In this document: piece by piece, positions 1 to 7,442 of the stretch
Layout: every line of letters begins with the position of its first letter
How positions within the stretch are numbered: the stretch's first letter is position 1
Assembly (NCBI GenBank): GCA_027487195.1
Contig: JAIYEB010000161.1
Coordinates: 1-10,078 of the forward strand
Direction of reading: 5' to 3'
Length of the DNA stretch: 10,078 bases
From: Hyphomicrobiales bacterium
GTDB taxonomy: Bacteria > Pseudomonadota > Alphaproteobacteria > Rhizobiales > UBA4765
The notes under the pieces: generated by a model
What the model was told of the DNA's origin: nothing
Databases searched by the model: none
The model's input: only the letters and a program-made list of their open reading frames with translations
Position numbers and translations under genes: made by a program

Positions 1-1626
1 CAAATCCCATTGCCGCGCGAATTCCTGTTGCCACCAGACGACGTGTTTCAACAGGCAGAAACCATCGACGCTGTCCTGATCGCGCCCGGCGGCTCGGATC
101 AGGTCGGCGTCGTGGTCAGGCTGACAGCGTTCGACAACACGTTCCTCTATGTCTCGCGCGCCATTGATCCACGCGTCATCCGCTACCAAAACGATGCGGA
201 AGCCGCGACCCTCGAGTACACGTCGCTGGAGGGGCGGCGCGCCGGGATACAGATCGCATTTGCCGTGGTTTACTCGGGCTTTGCCGTTGTCCTGCTCCTG
301 TCCTCGGTCTGGTTTGGTCTTTTCGTGGCCAACACGCTTGTCGGTCCGATCCGGCTCTTGATCGGCGCTGCGGATCAGGTCTCGCGCGGCGATTTGAGTG
401 TGCGTGTGCCGATCGATCCGAGTGCGGGCGATCTGGCGCATCTCGGGCGCACGTTCAACACGATGACATCGGAGCTGAAGTCCCAGCGCGATGAGCTGGT
501 TGCAGCAAACACTGTCATGGATGCCCGGCGTCGGTTCACCGAGGCTGTGTTGTCAGGCGTCACGTCGGGTGTGATCGGGCTTGATGCGCGCATGGATGTC
601 ACGCTTGCAAACCGCGCGGCGCTCACGCTCCTCGATGCGTCCCACGATGATGTTGTGGGGCACAGCCTCTCAACCGTTGCACCCGAACTCACTGCGCTTC
701 TTCTTGAAGCCAATCTCGATTTGAAGCCCCTGGTGCAAGGCGAGATCAAGCTCTTGCGTGGCGGCCGTGAACTCGTGCTCGATGTGCGCGTCACATCTGA
801 ACAGGGTGCCGGGCGCGAACACGGATATGTCGCAACGCTCGATGACATTTCCGAGCTGGTGAATGCGCAGCGCTCTTCCGCATGGGCAGACGTGGCGCGG
901 CGCATTGCCCATGAGATCAAGAACCCGCTGACCCCGATCCAGCTCTCTGCCGAGCGTTTGAAACGCAAGTACGGCAAGGTGATCACGGTTGATCGCGAGA
1001 TCTTCGATCAATGCATCGATACGATCGTGAGGCAGGTCGGCGATATCGGGCGCATGGTCGACGAGTTCTCGTCTTTCGCGCGCATGCCCAAAGCGCAGCT
1101 GTTGGACGAGGACCTGTCAGACACGATCAAACAGGTCGTGTTCTTGATGAACAATGGCTATCCTGAAGTATCGATTGAAGCCGATCTGGCGGGAGAGCCG
1201 ATACTTGCCCGGTTCGACCGCCGCCTGATCTCCCAGGCCGCAACGAACATCGTCAAGAATGCGACCGAAGCCATTGCCCAGGTTCAAGATCTCAAGCCAG
1301 GCGAAGGGCGGATCCGCGTCCGCCTGGTCACGAGGCAAGGCAATATTGCCATTGAGGTCGAGGACAACGGAATTGGCCTGCCGAAGGTCGAGCGCCAACG
1401 CCTGCTGGACCCTTATGTGACAACGCGCGAAAAGGGCACCGGGCTTGGCCTCGCCATCGTGCGCAAGATCCTTGAAGAGCATAATGGCGGCGTTGAGCTT
1501 CTCGATGCGCCGTCAGTCAGCTTCGGCGGGCGCGGCGCGCTCGTGCGCCTTTGGTTCCCGCTGATTGCGCCAACGCGCCAGCCACAACGCGTAACAAGCG
1601 AGCCCGAAAAGGCGAACGCATCATGA
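1..1626 (+). CDS. ntrY: Nitrogen regulation sensor histidine kinase NtrY (partial, 5' end outside window)
   Basis: Membrane-bound sensor kinase that autophosphorylates on histidine and passes the phosphate to NtrX. The frame is open from base 1 (Gln-Ile-Pro-Leu...), so the true start lies upstream. NtrY proteins are usually around 700-780 residues; about 541 are visible here. Numbering from the first visible codon, the order is: the end of an extracytoplasmic region (about 1-80), one hydrophobic membrane segment (about 83-112), a HAMP linker (about 110-165, with VGPIRLLIGAADQVSRGDL), a PAS-like domain (about 175-285), the HisKA H-box with HEIKNPLTP (phosphorylated His about 304), then the ATPase domain with N-box NIVKNATEAI, G1 box EDNGIGLP and G2 box GTGLGLAIV (about 415-485). 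All catalytic motifs are intact. The stop codon overlaps the ATG of a 17-codon frame that leads into ntrX. Family identification is firm; the stimulus cannot be read from the sequence. Confidence 0.95.
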   Translation, partial: QIPLPREFLLPPDDVFQQAETIDAVLIAPGGSDQVGVVVRLTAFDNTFLYVSRAIDPRVIRYQNDAEAATLEYTSLEGRRAGIQIAFAVVYSGFAVVLLLSSVWFGLFVANTLVGPIRLLIGAADQVSRGDLSVRVPIDPSAGDLAHLGRTFNTMTSELKSQRDELVAANTVMDARRRFTEAVLSGVTSGVIGLDARMDVTLANRAALTLLDASHDDVVGHSLSTVAPELTALLLEANLDLKPLVQGEIKLLRGGRELVLDVRVTSEQGAGREHGYVATLDDISELVNAQRSSAWADVARRIAHEIKNPLTPIQLSAERLKRKYGKVITVDREIFDQCIDTIVRQVGDIGRMVDEFSSFARMPKAQLLDEDLSDTIKQVVFLMNNGYPEVSIEADLAGEPILARFDRRLISQAATNIVKNATEAIAQVQDLKPGEGRIRVRLVTRQGNIAIEVEDNGIGLPKVERQRLLDPYVTTREKGTGLGLAIVRKILEEHNGGVELLDAPSVSFGGRGALVRLWFPLIAPTRQPQRVTSEPEKANAS

Positions 1627-1658
1627 TCAGCGACATGATCAGTGACCTGAGTAACGAC
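1623..1658 (+). repeat. 12-bp short tandem repeat in the ntrY-ntrX junction
   Basis: ATGATCAGCGAC (1623-1634) is followed directly by ATGATCAGTGAC (1635-1646), 11 of 12 bases identical, and then by a diverged copy, CTGAGTAACGAC (1647-1658). Each unit contains or resembles the palindrome TGATCA. The period is a multiple of three, so the repeats keep the mini-ORF open. It looks like slippage that lengthened the junction. Confidence 0.7.
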
Positions 1659-1676
1659 CTGGGAGTGCATGAATGA
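1623..1676 (+). other. 17-codon mini-ORF bridging ntrY and ntrX (possible translational coupling)
   Basis: An open frame reading MISDMISDLSNDLGVHE fills the 46-bp gap between ntrY and ntrX. Its ATG (1623-1625) overlaps the ntrY stop as ATGA, and its stop (1674-1676) overlaps the ntrX ATG (1673-1675), again as ATGA. A ribosome ending ntrY could therefore restart, translate this peptide and restart on ntrX. A weak purine-rich stretch (AAAAGG, about 1607-1612) lies upstream, and GGGAG at 1661-1665 inside it is the likely ntrX ribosome binding site. The peptide resembles nothing I know and is probably not a functional product; if the arrangement matters, it is for coupling. It could also be chance. 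Confidence 0.35.
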
Positions 1677-3040
1677 GAGCCGATATCCTGATTGTCGATG
1701 ATGAGAAAGATATCCGGGAACTGATTGCCGGCATCCTCGAAGACGAGGGCTTTGCAACCCGCGTCGCGCGCGATGCAGATGACGCGCTTGGCCAGATGGC
1801 CCAGCGCCGCCCCTCGCTCGTGTTGCTCGACATCTGGATGCAGGGCTCGCGCCTTGATGGCCTCGACACGCTTGACGTGATCCGGACCACCTATTCCGAC
1901 ATGCCCGTGATCATGATTTCCGGCCATGGCAACATCGAAACCGCCATCTCAGCCATCAAGAGAGGGGCGTACGAGTATATCGAGAAGCCGTTCAAGGCCG
2001 ACAGGCTGGTCTTGATGGTCACCCGTGCGCTTGAAAGCCAGGCGTTGAAGCGTGAAATCAAGGATTTGCGTCAGCGTAGCGCAACAACAGACCTGATCGT
2101 TGGCAGTTCGACCGCCATGAACCAGCTGCGCTCCATGATCGCGCGCATTGCCCCCACCAATAGTCGCGTCCTGATCACCGGCCCGTCCGGCGCTGGCAAG
2201 GAGCTTGCAGCCCGCTCGATCCACCTCGGCAGCCAGCGCGCCTCCGGGCCCTTCGTCGTCATCAGTGCCGCTTCAATAACCCCGGAGAATATGGAAGCCG
2301 AACTCTTCGGCATTCAGGAAGCGCCCGGGCGTCAGCGCAAGGTCGGCGCCATGGAAGAGGCGCATGCCGGCACCCTGTTCATTGATGAGATCGCGGACAT
2401 GCCGCGCGAAACACAGAACCGGATCTTGCGTGTTCTGGTGGATCAAAGCTTCACCCGCGCCGGTGGCTCGGCAAAGGTTCAGGTCGATGTCCGCATCCTG
2501 TCATCGAGCGCGCGCGACCTTGAGCTTGAAATCAAGTCCGGCAAGTTCCGTGAGGATCTGTTTCATCGCCTCGCCGTTGTTCCGCTGCGTGTGCCTGGCC
2601 TTGCAGAACATCGCGAGGACATCCCCGAGATGGTCGAGGCCTTCCTTGAGCAGATTTCGACCGGAACCGGACTGCCGCATCGCCGGATTGGCGAGGATGC
2701 GATGGCTGTCCTCCAAACCCATGACTGGCCGGGCAACGTCCGCCAGTTGCGCAACAACGTCGAGCGTTTGATGATTCTCGCCGGCGGCGATCCTGATGTG
2801 GTCGTCGATGCAAGTATGCTGCCGCCGGAAATCGGCTCGCTGCTGCCATCGATGCCAACAGGTGTTGGATCCGAACAGATCATGGCGTTGCCTTTGCGTG
2901 AAGCGCGCGAGATATTCGAACGCGACTATCTCTCGGCCCAGATCAATCGCTTCGGCGGCAATATCTCACGCACCTCCGAGTTCGTCGGCATGGAGCGCTC
3001 CGCCCTTCACCGCAAGCTGAAGAGCCTTGGCGTCACATAG
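1673..3040 (+). CDS. ntrX: Nitrogen assimilation response regulator NtrX
   Basis: Cytoplasmic DNA-binding response regulator, partner of NtrY; 455 residues, the usual size. Receiver domain (1-125): acidic pair D9/D10, phospho-acceptor D53 in LLDIWM, S83, and K105 in EKPF. AAA+ central domain (about 142-370): Walker A GPSGAGKE (170-177), Walker B GTLFIDEI (233-240), arginine-finger region FREDLFHRL (292-300) and WPGNVRQLRN (352-361). The C-terminal Fis-type helix-turn-helix (about 410-453) ends in RSALHRKLKSLGV. Where sigma-54 activators carry GAFTGA after ELFG, this protein has IQEAPGRQRKVG, and the stretch between ELFG and Walker B is about three residues shorter. Loss of GAFTGA is known for NtrX proteins of several alphaproteobacteria and implies regulation that does not remodel sigma-54. 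The ATG at 1673 is supported by GGGAG at 1661-1665. It lies in an operon with ntrY upstream and trkA 9 bp downstream. Confidence 0.95.
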   Translation: MRADILIVDDEKDIRELIAGILEDEGFATRVARDADDALGQMAQRRPSLVLLDIWMQGSRLDGLDTLDVIRTTYSDMPVIMISGHGNIETAISAIKRGAYEYIEKPFKADRLVLMVTRALESQALKREIKDLRQRSATTDLIVGSSTAMNQLRSMIARIAPTNSRVLITGPSGAGKELAARSIHLGSQRASGPFVVISAASITPENMEAELFGIQEAPGRQRKVGAMEEAHAGTLFIDEIADMPRETQNRILRVLVDQSFTRAGGSAKVQVDVRILSSSARDLELEIKSGKFREDLFHRLAVVPLRVPGLAEHREDIPEMVEAFLEQISTGTGLPHRRIGEDAMAVLQTHDWPGNVRQLRNNVERLMILAGGDPDVVVDASMLPPEIGSLLPSMPTGVGSEQIMALPLREAREIFERDYLSAQINRFGGNISRTSEFVGMERSALHRKLKSLGVT

Positions 3041-3043
3041 GAA
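3039..3043 (+). promoter_or_regulatory. Ribosome binding site of trkA overlapping the ntrX stop codon
   Basis: AGGAA overlaps the TAG stop of ntrX (3038-3040) and sits 6 bases before the trkA ATG at 3050. It fixes the trkA start and suggests that translation of the two genes is linked. Confidence 0.7.
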
Positions 3044-3049
3044 CTTACG

Positions 3050-4426
3050 ATGAAGGTTATCATTTGCGGCGCGGGCCAGGTCGGCTTTGGCATCGCCGAG
3101 CGCCTCGCAGCCGAGCGGGCGGATGTCGCGGTCATCGACACCCGCGCAAGCCTGGTGCGTTCCATCACGGACACGCTTGAAGTCCGCGGGTTTGTCGGCA
3201 ACGCCGCAAGCCCGGATGTGCTTGCGCAGGCAGGCGCTGCCGACGCCGACATGCTTGTCGCCGTCACACTGACCGATGAAGTCAACATGGTCGCGTGTCA
3301 GGTCGCCGGAACGCTGTTCAAGATTCCAACCAAGATCGCGCGGATACGGGCGCAAAGCTATCTGAAGCCGGACTGGCGCGATTTGTTCACCCGCGACGGC
3401 CTGCCGATCGATGTGATCATTTCGCCCGAGCTTGAGGTTGGGGAAACGGTTCTGCGGCGTCTCGAACTGCCCGGTGTCGTCGACGCAGCAACCTTTGCTG
3501 ATGGCAAGCTCACCATGTGCTCGACAAGGCTCGCCGAAGATTGCGCGGTCGTCGACACGCCCCTGTTGCAGTTGACCGAACTTTTTCCCGATCTGCCAGC
3601 GCGTGTGGTTGCCGTCACGCGGGATGGGCGCTTGTTCGTTCCAAGGTCCGTCGACATGCTGCTCACGGGCGACATCGTGACGTTCCTCGCAGAGACATCG
3701 CAGGTTCGCCGCACACTGACGATCTTCGGCCATGAGGAGCCACCCTCCTCCCGCATTGTGATTGCCGGCGGAGGCAATATCGGTGTCTACGTCGCGCAGA
3801 AGATCGAAGAGCGCACACCCAAGGCCCGCGTGCGCATTATCGAGAGTGCGCGCGAGCGTGCGGTTTCAATTGCTGATCAGTTGAAGCGAACGGTCGTTTT
3901 GCATGGGTCAGCGCTCGAGCAGGAGATCCTGCGCGAGGCCGATGTCGAGAATGCGCACCACGTTGTGTCGCTGACCAACGATGATCAGGTGAACCTGCTG
4001 TCGGCAGTTCTCGCCAAGCGGCTTGGCGCGCAGCACACCCTGGCTCTGACCAACAATCGCGGCTACGCCAGCTTCGCCCGCGATCTTGGCGTCGATGCAA
4101 CCATCAACCCACGCGCCGTGACTGTGAGCCGGATCCTGCAGCATATCCGCCGCGGTCGCATCAGAAGCGTCTACGGCATTGCCGATGGTCAGGCGGAAAT
4201 CATCGAGGCCGAGGCGCTGGCAACCTCGCCCCTGGTCGGCAAGCCGCTGAACTCGGGCGTTGTTCCCGAGGGGATGCGGATTGGCGCCATTTTGCGCTCG
4301 GGCCAGATTTTCGTGCCAACCGGCAAGACGAAGATCATGGCGAATGACCGGGTGGTTCTGGCCGCCTTGTCTGAAAATGTGCGCAAGGTCGAACAGCTGT
4401 TCCGGGTCAGCATCGACTACTTCTAG
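3050..4426 (+). CDS. trkA: Trk system potassium uptake protein TrkA
   Basis: Cytoplasmic, peripheral membrane subunit that binds NAD(H) or another nucleotide and gates the TrkH/TrkG potassium channel. At 458 residues it has the same length as E. coli TrkA. It shows the expected duplicated layout: RCK_N domain 1 (about 1-125) with Rossmann motif GAGQVG (7-12) and a terminal acidic residue, D30; RCK_C domain 1 (about 140-220); RCK_N domain 2 (about 234-350) with GGGNIG (240-245) and E265; RCK_C domain 2 (about 372-455). Both nucleotide-binding loops look intact. It is the third gene of the ntrY-ntrX-trkA run, an arrangement common in alphaproteobacteria, where hfq and hflX often follow; they do not follow here. 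No trkH or trkG is present in the window. Co-transcription with ntrYX is inferred from the 9-bp spacing. Confidence 0.95.
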   Translation: MKVIICGAGQVGFGIAERLAAERADVAVIDTRASLVRSITDTLEVRGFVGNAASPDVLAQAGAADADMLVAVTLTDEVNMVACQVAGTLFKIPTKIARIRAQSYLKPDWRDLFTRDGLPIDVIISPELEVGETVLRRLELPGVVDAATFADGKLTMCSTRLAEDCAVVDTPLLQLTELFPDLPARVVAVTRDGRLFVPRSVDMLLTGDIVTFLAETSQVRRTLTIFGHEEPPSSRIVIAGGGNIGVYVAQKIEERTPKARVRIIESARERAVSIADQLKRTVVLHGSALEQEILREADVENAHHVVSLTNDDQVNLLSAVLAKRLGAQHTLALTNNRGYASFARDLGVDATINPRAVTVSRILQHIRRGRIRSVYGIADGQAEIIEAEALATSPLVGKPLNSGVVPEGMRIGAILRSGQIFVPTGKTKIMANDRVVLAALSENVRKVEQLFRVSIDYF

Positions 4427-4431
4427 ACCAA

Positions 4432-4485
4432 ACGGCTCAGGCGCCGTCGGTGCGGTCCATAAGGGATGTCGGCCACAACTGTGGC
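4432..4485 (+). other. Two short hairpins between trkA and the membrane-protein gene
   Basis: The first hairpin has arms ACGGC (4432-4436) and GCCGT (4443-4447). The second has arms GCCAC (4472-4476) and GTGGC (4481-4485) with a 4-base loop, ending one base before the Shine-Dalgarno of the next gene. Neither has a T-run, so they are not clear intrinsic terminators. They may be weak RNA structures or chance. Confidence 0.25.
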
Positions 4486-4492
4486 AGGGGGA
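4486..4492 (+). promoter_or_regulatory. Strong Shine-Dalgarno sequence deciding the membrane-protein start
   Basis: AGGGGGA ends 7 bases before the ATG at 4500. It is the best ribosome binding site in the window and supports this start over an in-frame upstream candidate at 4260, which lies inside trkA. Confidence 0.75.
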
Positions 4493-4499
4493 AGCCGTC

Positions 4500-5429
4500 A
4501 TGAAGATCACACTCGATCTTGGAAAACTGGTTGAGACCGGCAAAATCTCGAACGAGGAAGCTGAGCGGCTGAAGGCACTTGCGGCCCCCACAACCGCATC
4601 CCTGGCGCTCAACATCTTGCTCGCGTTTGGCGTGATGGCCGTGGCGGGTGGTGTGATCGGCCTCTTGCCCGAGCCTTCAATCAGCCTGGCGGTTGGAACC
4701 GCGCTGTGCGTTGCCGGGATCTGGCTTCAGATCGAACGGCGCCAAGACTGGATGGTGCTCGGCACCATCTTCATGCTGGTCGGGAGCATTGTCGCAGCGC
4801 TTTCAGTTGCCGTACTCGCGAGCGGTCATCCCGCTGCGTTGTTTGCAGCGACAATCGCATTTAGCATCGTGGCCTGGCAGACGAAAAGCGGCCTCATGGC
4901 AGGCCTTGCGGTTTTGGCGCTGTCCGCCGCGCTCGGCGGGCAAACCGGATATCGCAACGCCACTTACGCCATCGCAATCCACCAGCCGACCGTATCGATC
5001 CTGCTGTTTTCCGCCCTTTCATACGCTGCCTACTTGCTGTCGAAGCGCATGGCCGCAGACAACGCCCGCGTCATGATCATTGCCGCACGAACGGCGATCC
5101 TCATTGTCAACGTCGCGTTTCTGGTCGGCTCGATCTGGGGCGATACGCTTCGCCCATTTGCCGAGCAGTTTGGTTTCCAGCCGCCTCACATCTCGCGGAT
5201 GACCTTTATCATCGGCTGGGCCCTTGCGATCATTGCTGCCGCAGTCTTCGCCGTTCGTGCCAATCGCCCCTGGCTTGTGACCACCTGTGCCGTCTTTGGC
5301 TCGCTGCACTTTTACACCCAGTGGTTCGAGCGGCTTGGCGCAACGCCTGTTTCGATCCTGATTGCGGGCTGCCTGGCGCTGGGCATCGCGATCCTTCTCA
5401 TGCGCTATCATCGCAACAAGGCCGCCTGA
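4500..5429 (+). CDS. Multi-pass inner-membrane protein of unknown function (possibly DUF2157-like)
   Basis: A 309-residue protein I do not firmly recognise. The first 30 residues are a soluble, charged segment, with LGKLVETGKISNEEAERLKAL resembling the short helical lead of DUF2157 or SHOCT-type membrane proteins. The rest is very hydrophobic, with about nine or ten likely membrane spans (roughly 33-56, 60-77, 83-106, 109-125, 130-146, 155-178, 190-213, 234-253, 257-275, 281-301), and it ends in a short basic tail, RYHRNKAA. No catalytic motif, transporter signature or conserved charged residue pair stands out. It starts 73 bp after trkA with its own strong ribosome binding site, so it could be read through from the ntrYX-trkA operon or have its own promoter. 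Base and codon use match the neighbours. The membrane location is secure; the family link to DUF2157 is tentative and no function can be assigned. Confidence 0.85.
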   Translation: MKITLDLGKLVETGKISNEEAERLKALAAPTTASLALNILLAFGVMAVAGGVIGLLPEPSISLAVGTALCVAGIWLQIERRQDWMVLGTIFMLVGSIVAALSVAVLASGHPAALFAATIAFSIVAWQTKSGLMAGLAVLALSAALGGQTGYRNATYAIAIHQPTVSILLFSALSYAAYLLSKRMAADNARVMIIAARTAILIVNVAFLVGSIWGDTLRPFAEQFGFQPPHISRMTFIIGWALAIIAAAVFAVRANRPWLVTTCAVFGSLHFYTQWFERLGATPVSILIAGCLALGIAILLMRYHRNKAA

Positions 5430-5449
5430 TCTGAATGCGCACCATGTGG

Positions 5450-5478
5450 TTGCGGTGCATTATGCCCTCGCCTATGGT
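5450..5478 (+). promoter_or_regulatory. Candidate sigma-70-type promoter for ppiD-trpE
   Basis: TTGCGG (5450-5455) and TATGGT (5473-5478) are separated by exactly 17 bases in the 111-bp gap before ppiD. The -10 matches TATAAT at 4 of 6 positions and the -35 matches only the TTG core, which is typical of weak alphaproteobacterial promoters but also common by chance. Transcription would begin about 5485, giving a leader of about 55 bases. Confidence 0.3.
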
Positions 5479-5540
5479 CCGCCGCCGTCAAATGGCCAAG
5501 AACGCGACGAAACCTGAACTCCTGTCGGAAACACACTCTT

Positions 5541-7442
5541 ATGCTCACTGTACTTCGTAACGCATCGCAAGGCTGGCTCGGTCGCATCATTGTCGGCGTG
5601 ATCCTTGCGCTTTTGACCGTTGCATTCGCGATCTGGGGCATTTCCGACGTGTTTCGTGGCTTTGGCCGCGCGTCAGTCGCTACAATCGGCACGGTCGAGA
5701 TTACTGAAGAGCGCTTCCGCAACGAATATGACCGTGAGCGTCAGGAGCTTTCGCGCAGGATCGGACGTCAGGTCACGACCGAACAGGCAAGGCTGTTTGG
5801 CATTGCTGAAAACCTTCTCTCGCGCATGACGGCAGAAGCCGCCATGGACCAGCGCGCCCGCGAGCTTGTTCTTGGCATGTCGGACGAAGCTGTCGCGCGC
5901 TCGGTCGTTGATGATCCAAACTACCGGGTGGCAGGCGGCCGGTTTGACGCCGGTGCCTTCCGTGAGTGGCTGCGTCAGAACGGCATGACCGAACAAACCT
6001 ATATTGCCCAGCGCCGGCAGTTGTTGATCCGCAGGCAGATTGCCGAGGGGCTGGCCGGGCGCATCGATTCGCCACGCGTCATGGAAGAAGCGATCCACCG
6101 CTTCCAGACCGAACGTCGTGTGATCCAGTACGCGACAGTTCCTGCCGAACGTTTCGCCACGGTTGACGCACCGTCCGAGGATGTTCTGCGCACCTACTTT
6201 GACATTACGCGCTCGGCCTTCCGCGCGCCTGAATATCGCCAGGTCAACGTTCTGGTCCTGAATGCCGAAGCGCTGGCAGGCCGGATCAACGTCAGCGATC
6301 AGGACCTTGCCCAGGCCTATGAGGCCAGACGCTCGACCTACGTGACAGCCGAACGGCGCACGCTTCGCCAGATCACCTTCCAGGACCGTGCGGCTGCAAC
6401 GGCTGCGCGCGAACGCCTCAATGCAAACTTCACGTTCGATCAGTTGGCTGCCGAACTTGGCCGTAGCCCGGCCGATCTGTCGCTTGGAACCTTGACTGCA
6501 GTCGAGGTTCTGGATCCTGAAGTGCGCGCTGCTGCGTTTTCGTTGGGCGCAGGCGTCCCATCCGGTGTGGTTTCAAGCCGCTTTGGCCCGGTGATCGTCA
6601 TTGCCGACGCGATTGAAGCCGAGAAGGTTCGCACCCTTGCCGAGGTCTCGGCCGAATTGCGCGCGGCGCTCCAGCTTGAGCGCGGGCAGCGCGAAATCCT
6701 GGATATGCATGACAAGGTCGAGGACGAGCGCGCCTCGGGCTCTCGCCTTGCAGAAGTGGCACGCAAACTGGAACTGCCGTTCGTCGAGGTCGCGGCCCTT
6801 GATTCATCCGGGCGCAACATGGCTGGCGAAGCGATTGGCCAGACACTTGGTGGCAACGAAGTTGTTGCCGCCATCTTCCGCAATGCCGAAGGCTTCGATG
6901 CCGACCCGGTTCAGGTCCGTGGTCAGGGCTTCATCTGGTTTGATGTCCAGCGTATCACGCCAAGTCGTGAACGCTCGCTTGATGAAGTTCGCCAGCAGGT
7001 TGTCGAGCGCTGGACCAATGACCAGCGCGCCAACCGCATGAATGGCTTTGCACGCGAACTCGTGACGCGCATCAATGCCGGCCGTCCGATTGCTGAAGTT
7101 GTCGCGGAAGCCGGCCTGTCGCTCCTGCAGTCCGAGCCGTTCGCGCGCTCTGGCCAGGTCGGCGATCTTGGTGCCGGCGTTGGCGAAGCGGCATTCGCAA
7201 CGGCCAAGGACCGGGCTGGCTCCGCCAACACAGGTGCGGACGGCCTGGACCGCGTTGTCTTCGTTGTCATCTCGAGCGAAGTTCCGCCCTTCACGGCACT
7301 CGAGGACCGGATCACTCAGGACCTGGATCGCACCTATGGCGACGACATCCTTGGCCAGTATGTGGCGCGCCTTGAGCGTGACCTTGGCGTCACTGTCAAT
7401 CGCGCCATCGTCAATCGCATCACGGGCGCCACGGCTCCCTGA
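5541..7442 (+). CDS. ppiD: PpiD-like periplasmic foldase (SurA N-terminal/parvulin-like peptidyl-prolyl isomerase family)
   Basis: Inner-membrane-anchored periplasmic chaperone that assists proteins emerging from the Sec translocon. At 633 residues it is close to the usual PpiD length. A short cytoplasmic lead is followed by one membrane segment (about 13-36, IVGVILALLTVAFAIWGI) that acts as an uncleaved anchor. Next come a helical SurA_N-like chaperone region (about 45-250), a parvulin-like region (about 253-363) and a long C-terminal helical part ending in TGATAP. The parvulin region keeps the fold pattern (FDQLAAELG, LGTLTA, AAFSLGAGVPSG, RFGPVIVIAD), but the histidines usual in active parvulins are missing: LRQITF stands where a His-Ile-Leu motif is expected, and GPVIVI where GYHII is expected. 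E. coli PpiD is likewise known to lack isomerase activity. A modest GGAAA lies about 9 bases before the ATG. The TGA overlaps the trpE ATG by one base, so trpE is probably translationally coupled. Confidence 0.9.
   Translation: MLTVLRNASQGWLGRIIVGVILALLTVAFAIWGISDVFRGFGRASVATIGTVEITEERFRNEYDRERQELSRRIGRQVTTEQARLFGIAENLLSRMTAEAAMDQRARELVLGMSDEAVARSVVDDPNYRVAGGRFDAGAFREWLRQNGMTEQTYIAQRRQLLIRRQIAEGLAGRIDSPRVMEEAIHRFQTERRVIQYATVPAERFATVDAPSEDVLRTYFDITRSAFRAPEYRQVNVLVLNAEALAGRINVSDQDLAQAYEARRSTYVTAERRTLRQITFQDRAAATAARERLNANFTFDQLAAELGRSPADLSLGTLTAVEVLDPEVRAAAFSLGAGVPSGVVSSRFGPVIVIADAIEAEKVRTLAEVSAELRAALQLERGQREILDMHDKVEDERASGSRLAEVARKLELPFVEVAALDSSGRNMAGEAIGQTLGGNEVVAAIFRNAEGFDADPVQVRGQGFIWFDVQRITPSRERSLDEVRQQVVERWTNDQRANRMNGFARELVTRINAGRPIAEVVAEAGLSLLQSEPFARSGQVGDLGAGVGEAAFATAKDRAGSANTGADGLDRVVFVVISSEVPPFTALEDRITQDLDRTYGDDILGQYVARLERDLGVTVNRAIVNRITGATAP

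Noticed and set aside
2966..3733. Long minus-strand open frame (255 codons) opposite ntrX/trkA
   Set aside because: It lies antisense to well-identified genes, its translation is compositionally odd with no recognisable domain, and high GC at third positions commonly creates such frames.
4260..4499. Upstream in-frame extension of the membrane protein
   Set aside because: It would overlap trkA by about 167 bases and add an Arg/Cys-rich stretch typical of out-of-frame translation; the ATG at 4500 has a strong ribosome binding site.
3908..4615. Minus-strand open frame (235 codons) across the trkA/membrane-protein junction
   Set aside because: Antisense to two supported genes; no motif, no plausible ribosome site, and it crosses a gene boundary.
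5434..5462. Imperfect inverted repeat (AATGCGCACC / GGTGCATT) after the membrane-protein gene
   Set aside because: It needs a two-base bulge and is not followed by a T-run, so it is not a credible terminator.
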